NCBI GenBank assembly: GCA_034698045.1
Contig: JAQGAU010000446.1
Span: forward strand, 1-28,048
DNA length: 28,048 nt
Reading direction: 5' to 3'
DNA from: Paramacrobiotus richtersi
Taxonomy: Eukaryota > Tardigrada > Eutardigrada > Parachela > Macrobiotidae
Below the pieces are notes generated by a model that worked only from the letters and a program-made list of their open reading frames with translations, ran no database searches and had not been told where the DNA came from. A program made the translations under genes and the position numbers. Shown here one piece after another: positions 18,372-25,894 of this stretch. The stretch's first letter is position 1. Every line of letters begins with the position of its first letter.

Positions 18372-19890
18372 ATGTCACTGCTCCAGATCCAGGTAAAGTA
18401 GGTAAAACATTGCAGTATTGTTGCGGTAACGCTATCGAATTCATACTGTCCTACATAGCTTCGACATCTTTATTTTGCACCCATTGCTCCATTTATTATG
18501 GATTTTTATGTATAACCATAATCAATTAAAGCAAATTCTTCTAAGGAGATGCTCAGTATACAGTCAGTATACAGTAAAGATACTAACATGTAAGCGTCAG
18601 TTATTCTGACAACTCGGAAAAGAAATATGCTGGACGATTTTCAGGGAATTCGCTGCCTCAGTGCACTGCTGTTGTGCTCTACGCTACTGATCCCAACAGC
18701 ACTGGCGAACGGCATCCAGTGGAACGGCAACTGGGCATCCGGATGCGACTTTCGCGGCAACGATCTCAGTCAGGCCCGCATGCGGGGCGAAGAGTGCGGC
18801 GGCCGTTGCTCCAGCAATCCTTCCTGCACCCATTTTACGTGGTCTAAGTTTGACGGCGGGACATGTTTCTTGAAAAGCGGGTCAGTCAGCAAAGCTAATG
18901 CTTTCAAGACCGGGGATTCGACTAATGTCTGCGGTGTAATCCGCGAGAGTGGACAATCTGGCGACGGTAAGAGTGACATTTATAAATTTAGATAACGCTT
19001 GATAAATGTGAGTTAGAAATGGCGTTTATATCCCACTTGGTACTCGTTGCATCAACGAGTATCTGTACATACGATTGCAAGACACGTATTAACATGACCA
19101 CGGACCAGTACTGACGAAATTCTTTCGTTTGTAGGCGGTGGTGGCTCGCAGTCTGGCAAAACGACCCGCTACTGGGACTGCTGCAAGCCCAGCTGTTCTT
19201 GGCCGGGAAAGGCTTCCGTTACCAGTCCAGTGAAAACCTGTTCGAGGAATGGAATCAACAAGATCTGGGATAACAATGCCCAAAGCGGTTGTGGTGGCGG
19301 CGATGCATTCGTCTGCAACGACGGCATCCCGTGGGCGGTTAACGATAATCTGGCGTATGGTTTCGCGGCGGCTCATATCAGAGGAGCCGATGAGCTGGGC
19401 TGGTGCTGCGCGTGCTACAAGCTGAATTTCAACAGCGGGCCGGTCAGCGGCAAGAGCATGATCGTGCAGGTAAGATCTCACAGACGTACACTTGCATACG
19501 AACATATGCGGGTAGCTGACGTGAAATTAGAAAGGTTGCACATTCGTCGATTTTGTACTTCCGTACAGTCTAATTCTGTCTGCGTACTTCCAGGTTGTGA
19601 ACACGGGCGGCGACCTGGGCGAGAACCACTTTGACCTGCAGATTCCCGGAGGCGGAGTAGGTGTCTTCAACGGGTGCAACAAGCAGTGGGGCGTCAGCGG
19701 TAATGCATGGGGCCAGCAGTACGGAGGAGTGGGCTCGCGAAGGGAATGTGACGCTTTACCCGCCGCAATCAGGAGCGGATGCTACTGGCGCTTTGATTGG
19801 TTCAAGGGCGCCGATAACCCCACCATGACCTTTTCCAAGGTGCAGTGCCCGGCTGAATTGGAACGGAAAAGTAACTGTGTCCGTCGATAA
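18372..19890 (+). CDS. Secreted GH45 endoglucanase with N-terminal PAN-like domain
   Basis: Four coding exons, 18372-18392, 18645-18966, 19135-19469 and 19594-19890, all in phase, encode 324 residues. The signal peptide is 1-28 (ending TALA). The six-cysteine PAN-like domain spans about 29-108 ([14 protein letters not shown] ... NVCGVIRES), followed by a flexible [10 protein letters not shown] linker. The GH45 domain runs from [12 protein letters not shown] to the C-terminus. GH45 enzymes cut internal beta-1,4-glucan bonds with inversion. The expected base is Asp129 (RYWD) and the expected acid is Asp240 ([12 protein letters not shown]), 111 residues apart, the same spacing as Asp10 and Asp121 in the Humicola enzyme. 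Other family marks are GWCCACY, FNGC and the C-terminal GCYWRFDWF. It is probably secreted into the gut or saliva to digest plant, algal or fungal walls. Animal GH45 genes are usually traced to ancient transfer from fungi; here the gene has spliceosomal introns and a host-like promoter, so any transfer is old. Confidence 0.93.
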
Positions 19891-20606
19891 TTGAGTCACT
19901 TTTTGGACGCTGTGTATAGAACGGACAACGATGAGCGTTCTTTGGAATATGACGATCTTATGTGTCATCATTAATTCGGTTCAGACTCCTGGCTTGTGAC
20001 TAATTGTAATGCGGAAATATCTTTGAGTAAATTAACGGCAGCGAAACCGCTCTTGTTAGGATCAAGAGGATTAAAAAAATATAACGGTGACAAAAGTATT
20101 TTTCCCGGCAATGGTCCGTTTGTACTGTCATGTATTGCAAACCTGATGCCAATCATGCCATGCATAATTGACTGGCCGAACCCACTCCAGACTGCGAAAA
20201 CGTAATTGAACCAATTAGGGCCAAATATCGCCAGCTCGTTCTATAGAGACGACTATTGCGCTCTCGGATATGATGTTAGAGAAGTGGAAGTCGCTTAACG
20301 GGAACGAATCATACAATTATTTGTTCCCCACACTTATAAACTCGAAAAGTTATCACTTGTTATAAACGCTGGATGTGATAAATTCCGACCGTTGGAACAT
20401 CAAAAAAATACACCAGTAATAGCGCGGGAGTTTATTCAGCAAGCTCGTTGATTTTGCGAGCGTTAGAAACTGATGTGAATTGATGCGCGGTGAAACTTCG
20501 GTATGGAAATAGCTAACTTACTTTCAAATTTTAATGCGGTACTACCGCAGCATGCTGATGATGCGAAACGCATTGTGATCTACGGCATAGCATCCACAAA
20601 GACTGT
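19891..20606. other. 3' flank of GH45 gene, no gene seen
   Basis: AT-rich, with only short overlapping frames and no motif. No clear AATAAA follows the GH45 stop in the first 150 bases. Confidence 0.4.
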
Positions 20607-21228
20607 TAATTGAGACATTAATTAGAACTTAATCAGACATTAATTAGCGTTATTACACTTGTTTCGTTAATATCGTGCAACGGTTGCAACAAGTGCCATT
20701 TAGTTGGAATAATACTGAATAGAATTATTTACAAGATTAAACAGAAGAAACAATTAATTACCGGCTAATTAGTGACTGGTCATCTGCTGGTTATTACAGA
20801 ATAAGTAAATGAGATTTCTGCAACAACAGCTGATTATAAAGTCCAAAAATCCATAATGATCACCAGTTATTGTAGGATCCAGTATTCTTTGTTTGAAAAT
20901 TAGGCAGTCGCTAATTACAAGCCTGATTAATTATGTCAGTCTGTGGTCACCTTCCCAAGAGCAGAATTATCACCGATGTTATTTCAAAGAATTAACTAAA
21001 TGAATTAGTTATTTTTCGAGTTAATTAAATTTAAACTGCTAATTAGGTACGTGGCGTCTAATTAAGGGTATCTCTGTGGTGGGTGCAACGTGCATTGACC
21101 ATAAAATTTAAACCGTAGTCACATCTTACTATCTTTCAGCAGCATTTAAGTAAACACCAGATTAACGGGACTCTCGTTGAGTTTAATTAGCAGGTAGTAA
21201 TTACGCAAAGCCATATAAATGATAATTA
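20607..21228. promoter_or_regulatory. Dense TAATTA cluster, candidate homeodomain-bound enhancer
   Basis: TAATTA starts at 20619, 20641, 20755, 20766, 20912, 20928, 21022, 21040, 21059, 21184, 21198 and 21223, twelve times in about 610 bases; TAATTG occurs at 20607. By a rough hand estimate for DNA of this base composition fewer than one is expected. TAATTA is the palindromic core bound by Antp/Prd-class homeodomains. Several occur as closely spaced pairs (20755/20766, 20912/20928, 21022/21040/21059, 21184/21198). No coding frame lies here. The target gene is not evident; the GH45 gene is the nearest on the left. Confidence 0.45.
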
Positions 21229-21859
21229 AGCTAACAGTATAATTTATGAACTAGAAGTATGTACTGGACCGCAGTATTAGTTTCGCATTGCCACGTTCGA
21301 ATTGTTTCCGGCAAGCAATATACTAATTCTTAATACCGCTAATAAACTAAAATTTTGTCTAATACCTGACGCAGAACATGCTCCTGATTAAATTGTACCT
21401 CTGGCTTGTGAATTATTGAATTATCAAAACAAGGATATGCTGTCTGCATTAACGGATTGTGAACACTACCCTTTGATACGCCGTGGCCCATATGCATAAC
21501 AGCAACACTGCAGTCTTTGTGTGCTTATGGAAAATTCGTCGTGCGTCTGTGATAAAATAACTCTATTCTCGAGTAGAGTAATATTTTCACGCACTTGCCG
21601 TGATAACGGCCGTTATGGGCGTGAGCGCTGAAAAATTATGAGCCAGTTATGGATGGATATCTTATCTCTGAACTTTGATCCGTTTTCACGCTGACCCGAA
21701 TTTCATGCATGATATTTTTTCACAGCGGTTCTTGTGGCCCTTTAATGAGCCGAGAGTGACGGTAACCGGCGGAAAACGCGCGGTATATGAATTAGCGATT
21801 GTGGACACAATGGCGCCAGCGTATCTGGGGGATGCTTAATTCCACACGACGGGGAGTAG
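21229..21859. other. Spacer, no gene seen
   Basis: Noncoding by inspection. It holds a perfect 14-bp palindrome, ATAACGGCCGTTAT, at 21603-21616 and a smaller one around a CTCGAG at about 21561-21578. Confidence 0.4.
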
Positions 21860-22402
21860 CAGCAAGCGCTGGAGAAAGAGCAGCTGAATGTCACGCAGGA
21901 GATGCTCTTCTGGGAGGAACGGCGCGATCAGCTGCACTGGGCGGCGCGCCGGCGCATTCTGGAGGGCGAGGAACCCGGTATCGATCAGCTGCGACATATC
22001 GTCGAGCGCAACACCAAACAGATCCAACGGCTGCACAAGGTCACTGATTGCGCAGTTAGCAGAGATGCGACAATTAACACAAAAACGTTAATTGTTGTAG
22101 GAAGTGCGCGCGGCGCAGGTGGCAGGGAGACGGGAGCGGCGCCCGGCGGCGACTTGACGAGGTGAAAAGAGAGAGAGGCCGGGCAGCAAACGGGGACAGT
22201 CAACGGGCTGGACGGCGTCTGGCAGGGTATCGTGCAGTGCAAGGGCGCTCTGCTGCGGGAGCGCTTCCAGCTGCGTCTGCATGGGCAACTTTGTCGCGCA
22301 GCAGTACGGCAACGGCTACTGAAGGCACGGGATGACATGAGACGAAAAATTGCCCTACCGCGTACACTATCCTACCGGGGCTGGCGAACGGCTAATCATT
22401 TC
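21860..22402 (+). other. Possible exons of a charged helical protein
   Basis: A GC-rich island in AT-rich DNA. After a possible acceptor (GGGGAGTAG at 21859) a 60-codon exon, 21860-22039, reads QQALEKEQLNVTQEMLFWEE, RRDQLHWAARRRILEGEE and RHIVERNTKQIQRLHK, and ends at a donor AAG/GTCACT. A 61-base intron with acceptor TTGTTGTAG leads to 22101 in phase (EVRAAQVAGRRERR), but that frame stops at 22155. A second coding-like frame, from about 22200, reads GLDGVWQGIVQCKGALLRER and QLRLHGQLCRAAVRQRLLK with DDMRRKI. The heptad-like Leu/Ile spacing with Glu/Arg/Gln suggests coiled coil. I do not recognise the family. It could be part of a real gene whose other exons I missed, or a relic. Confidence 0.35.
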
Positions 22403-22886
22403 AACGATTTCTAGATTTTATATTATAAATGATCGTTATTAACTTATTGTTAGTGTTAATGATTTTAGAAGTATTAATTTTAAAGTCTGTAGCTCCCCCC
22501 GCCCACCCCCAAACAGTAGGGGGTCCCCCCAAAAACCACAATAACAGATTTCTGTGCATATTTTGCATGAAAACAGTTTAATATCGCTTTTTTCAAACTG
22601 TTTACATTTGGTAAAACATCTGCAGAATTTATGCAACATGAAAACGACAACAAAAATTAAACTTGGTGTCAGGCAGAGCGTGTATACCAACGCGCATTTT
22701 TTCGCACACCGTACTCTGCGTCTCATTTCATCCCGTGCGTACAGTACTGGCACTGACAGTGCGCGCCGGTTGGACGGCAGCCGTCAAGGGCGCCAGTGCT
22801 GGCGTGCTGTACATCATCACCGCTGATGTTGCACATCGAGAAATTTCATGTCAGGCTTCGTAATGCTTGATGTTTTCCCACAGTGA
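22403..22886. other. Spacer with a C/G-run cluster
   Basis: At 22492-22530 the plus strand has C-runs of 6, 3, 5 and 6 plus one GGGGG run. The minus strand therefore carries G-runs (GGGGGTGGGCGGGGGG) that could form a G-quadruplex, or a hairpin between GGGGG and CCCCCC. No gene is supported. Confidence 0.5.
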
Positions 22887-22895
22887 GGCCCTCTC
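22887..22895. repeat. Target-site duplication, left
   Basis: GGCCCTCTC, identical 9 of 9 to 23983-23991 and directly abutting the inverted repeats of the transposon. Confidence 0.85.
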
Positions 22896-23061
22896 GGGTG
22901 TACGGAAAACGTGGCGACCACGGACGTGGTTGTGGTCGACAGTGGCTGTGGTCTCCGGCGACTTTTGTGGTCAACGGCTGTTGTGGTTTCCAGTGACCGT
23001 TGGTGGTTATTAGTGGTCGACAGTGGTCCTAGTTACACGTGGTTCTAATTTTTCCGTTTGG
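22896..23061 (+). repeat. Left terminal inverted repeat
   Basis: Runs from GGGTGTACGGAAAACG to about TTTTTCCGTTTGG. It pairs with the reverse complement of 23816-23982 with scattered mismatches. Confidence 0.88.
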
Positions 23062-23815
23062 TGTACGCCATCATAGCAGTTAAGATTTGACCGCTTTGAC
23101 TCTTGCCAGTTCTATAACTGTTTCAATTTGCTCCTTTCAATTTATGGTTTTTAAATGTGCGATTCTTGGTCGGTCCAGGGCTCATGTGACCAATGTTTTG
23201 CTCATGCGTAAGTTCTAGAATGCAACTGCAAGCCTCTAGCATACAGTTAATTAGTGCAGTCGTGCCATGCCAGGACAAGGTTGATCATCCGCCCACTTTA
23301 CACATGTCCGAAGGACTGATCTGCGCTTTCTTCGTGATTGACTTATAAAATAATCTTATACAATATCAGTGCAGTTTTCGTCAGGCTAACGCTTACTAAA
23401 GTTTCCGTGAATGCAACAGTACCAAACTGTTCGTACCTGCACTTACGCCTACTGTACAAGACGTCTATTTCTAGCAAGCCATCGTCTGCAGGAAATGTGT
23501 ATAAAGCATTGTAACCGCAACTGCAAGACACGAGTATGCACCAAAATCTGCCCATACATAGCAAAAGTCATAACTCTCCAATTACCGAAAGAGCTCAGAC
23601 GAGTCCCCATTTTTCGCATGTGTAAAACAGCCGCATGATCAAGCCCTTCATGACATGTACCGACTGTGTGCTACAGGTTTGTATAAGCAAAACATCGCTG
23701 CCATAAGCGCTTGATCCAACAAAGATCATACCTTCAATAAAAATATAGTTAAACAGACAGGTATCGAAGTGGTAAGAGTCAAAGCGATCACATCTCAGCT
23801 GTCATGACTGGGAAC

Positions 23816-23982
23816 ATTGAACGGAAATATTTCGACCACATGTAACCACAGCCACTGTCAACCACTAATGACCACCAGAGGTCATGGAAAACCACAACCA
23901 CCGTCGACCACAAAGGTCACCGGAAACTACAGCCACAGTCGACCACAACCACGTCCGTGGTCGCCACGTTTTCGATGCACCC
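23816..23982 (-). repeat. Right terminal inverted repeat
   Basis: On the plus strand it runs from TTGAACGGAAATATTTCGAC to GTTTTCGATGCACCC and is the mirror of the left repeat. The outermost 30 bases are the best conserved. Confidence 0.88.
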
Positions 23983-23991
23983 GGCCCTCTC
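23983..23991. repeat. Target-site duplication, right
   Basis: GGCCCTCTC, identical to 22887-22895. Confidence 0.85.
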
Positions 23992-24018
23992 CGCGCGAAT
24001 AGTCGAATCCAGTGACCG

Positions 24019-24077
24019 CAATAGGCGAATCTCACCAATGACTGCGCCCAGTATCCAGTGGATGGATTCGCCTATTG
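24019..24077. repeat. 13-bp perfect inverted repeat
   Basis: CAATAGGCGAATC (24019-24031) and GATTCGCCTATTG (24065-24077) are exact reverse complements with a 33-base loop. It begins 28 bases after the transposon's right target duplication. ATCCAGTG also occurs twice nearby. Its function is unknown. Confidence 0.85.
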
Positions 24078-25039
24078 TTCTTGTCGCAATAATTAATATA
24101 CAAAGCATCAAAAAATACAGCAGCAGGCTTGCAGCATCCAATTGTACGTTTAGTGTACAGAAGAAATATGTATGTAAGGCATTGTGTATAGAACTTATCC
24201 CTTGTACAGTAAGGTGCTGGAGCACCAGATAACTATGCTTATTTAAACGCTATGTGTTAAAACATTCAGTACAATAAATTTAAGCCATTTTAAGGTATAG
24301 ACACTGAACAGATTGAAATGCTTGAGACCTTATACAATTTTGAAGCGATATAATATATGTAATAATGGATGTGATGGTGGATGTTTATGTACTTCGTAAA
24401 TAATTATTTAGTACCTCGTATACGGCATCTGATACGTTGGTGGGGTCACGATTAGAATTTTCGAGTAACCTTCCGATGGCCACTTACTGATCGGACGCGC
24501 TTGGATGTCGGACAGCGGCATTTACATGGTCACCGAAGATTATGAATATCCATGTTTCATCAATTCAACAGATCATAATTAGCGGTACTCGACTGCCTCA
24601 ACCGTCTGCCACCGCGCCGGGCTGGGCTCACATGACTAACAGTGGAAATTGTTTGGCAGTATTTCTGTGCGAACCCATAGACTCATGTGTTAATGTGTGA
24701 GTTCCCAGCTTCCTTCTTTCTTTGCAGAACTTCTCAGACAGTATGCCATAAGTTAGAGAAAAAAATAAGAATTTTTTTGGTGTAAAACAGGTCGCGCTTA
24801 GTTGCGACTGAAGCGCTGCGCACGCAGTTCCATTTAGCATACTTCTAGCAGTGAAATGGTACAGATAAGTACGCAAAAAACCTTAGAACTATCTAGAACA
24901 ATTTATTACGACACCAAGAAAGTGAAATTAAATTCGTGTGCAACCAGAAGATATGAATTTACATGAGAAGAATGGGACCATTTCCAGTTCTGTGACTACG
25001 AGACATAACATAATGAACGACAGGATTACCCGATCACTT
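24078..25039. other. Spacer, no supported gene
   Basis: Mostly AT-rich with short frames only. A 28-codon frame from about 24506 reads MSDSGIYMVTEDYEYPCF, where DSGIYM recalls an immunoglobulin-domain F strand, but it is isolated and too short to call. Confidence 0.35.
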
Positions 25040-25476
25040 GTTACTGCTGAATACCACGCCGTCCAAGAACCACCAGGGCTACGTCGGAGGGATGGCAAAC
25101 GTCCAGATGGAATGACAAGAGTGCCTTTCAGGGTGGAAAGAATGCGGTATATGGCGTGACTGTGGCAGAAACAGTAGCCCAGATTTACGTCGCCGACACT
25201 TCCAAAAAGGCTGGAGCGGCAGCGAAGGCGCGGGAAGTGGCCAAGAGAAGACACTATGCTGAGCTGAGTGGACAGTACGAGTTTGTTCCCTTGGCCTTTA
25301 AGACCTTCGGTACTTGGGGTGACGATGCTGTTGATTTTTTGGGCCATCTTGGGCCACAGTTACGCGTAGTTAAAGATGAGCCGCGGGCGTCTTCTTTTCT
25401 TTATCAGGGTATTAGCATTGAATTGCAAATAGGAAACGCCCTGTGTATAACAGGAACTTTTGGACATGATGGTTAG
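25040..25476 (+). mobile_element. Decayed LINE-type polyprotein, 3' end
   Basis: The frame ending near 25158 reads [20 protein letters not shown], and after a frameshift near 25127-25150 a second frame reads [20 protein letters not shown]. That frame continues KRRHYAELSGQYEFVPLAFK, FGTWGDDAVDFL and SFLYQGISIELQIGNA to a stop at 25476. These match the conserved C-terminal part of many metazoan LINE-type reverse-transcriptase proteins, normally PDG-x-T...W-D-V-T-V...K-R-x-x-Y-x-x-L...FVPLA-x-E-T-x-G...FL-x-Q-R-x-S-x-A-x-Q-x-x-N-A. The PDG and DVT residues resemble a restriction-like endonuclease core. Here the second acidic residue is lost (YGVTV) and the frame is broken, so this is an inactive fragment. 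The reverse-transcriptase part itself is absent from the window. Confidence 0.7.
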
Positions 25477-25666
25477 TTGTTTTTAACACGTCTGGTTTTG
25501 TCAAATAGGTTTACTGCTAGATCAAATTAAAGGCTACGCTGAATTTACAACTAAGAAGCAATTAGAGTGCACATGACCAGCACAGAATAGCCAGCGCAAA
25601 ATTGTTTACGTATTATTCAGATGTATCAGATTTTATATTTGATTCGGAACTTTCACTGTTTCCACT

Positions 25667-25894
25667 TTGTTTTTGGCTGGTGACGATAAAGTTAGACCTG
25701 CTAGTGAATCGTCTGAAAGAATCGCGCAGTACTGGCTTTGGCGGGTAGCCGAGGCGACTGAACGGCACTGCTACGAAGTGACGGTCGATGAAACAAGAGC
25801 GACTAAAAGACGGGTCACCTTTGCCGGCCCGGTACCAGCTGGTACCGATGGTACCGCAGCATCAGTCCCGCTAGAAATTAAACTATGCGTTTAA
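25667..25894 (+). CDS. Uncharacterised open frame
   Basis: A 75-codon frame with a more even codon use than its surroundings. It reads SERIAQYWLWRVAEATERHC, then YEVTVDETRATKRRVTF, and ends in a Gly/Pro/Thr-rich stretch. That stretch is encoded by three closely spaced GGTACC hexamers (about 25829, 25839 and 25848). No motif, promoter or splice partner is recognised. It may be another relic of the mobile element at 25040-25476 or chance. Confidence 0.2.
   Translation: MFLAGDDKVRPASESSERIAQYWLWRVAEATERHCYEVTVDETRATKRRVTFAGPVPAGTDGTAASVPLEIKLCV

Larger units (their letters stand above)
22896..23982. mobile_element. Non-autonomous Mutator-like DNA transposon, 1087 bp
   Basis: Terminal inverted repeats of about 165 bp each (22896-23061 and about 23816-23982) begin GGGTG and share AAAACGTGGCGACCACGGAC and GTGGTTGTGGTCGAC near their outer ends. 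They are built from repeated TGTGGTCGAC / GTGG motifs that could serve as multiple transposase-binding sites. A perfect 9-bp duplication, GGCCCTCTC, flanks the element. Long inverted repeats with a 9-bp duplication are typical of Mutator-like elements. hAT elements usually make 8 bp and have short repeats. The 750-base interior contains no transposase; its longest frames are about 75 codons with no motif. So it must depend on a transposase elsewhere. Repeat identity is roughly 80 percent by eye, so it is not very recent, yet the 9-bp duplication is intact. Confidence 0.85.

Noticed and set aside
18627..18995. Starting the GH45 protein at the ATG at 18627
   Set aside because: That ATG is in intron 1, just before the TTTTCAG acceptor; the start at 18372 with donor GTAAAG is conserved in both paralogues.
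22896..23982. Assignment to hAT
   Set aside because: An 8-bp duplication can be forced by shifting one end, but symmetric ends (GGGTG...CACCC) give a perfect 9-bp duplication, and the long inverted repeats fit Mutator-like elements better.
23917..24225. A 102-codon minus-strand frame
   Set aside because: It starts outside the transposon and ends within its inverted repeat, with no motif; it is a chance frame.
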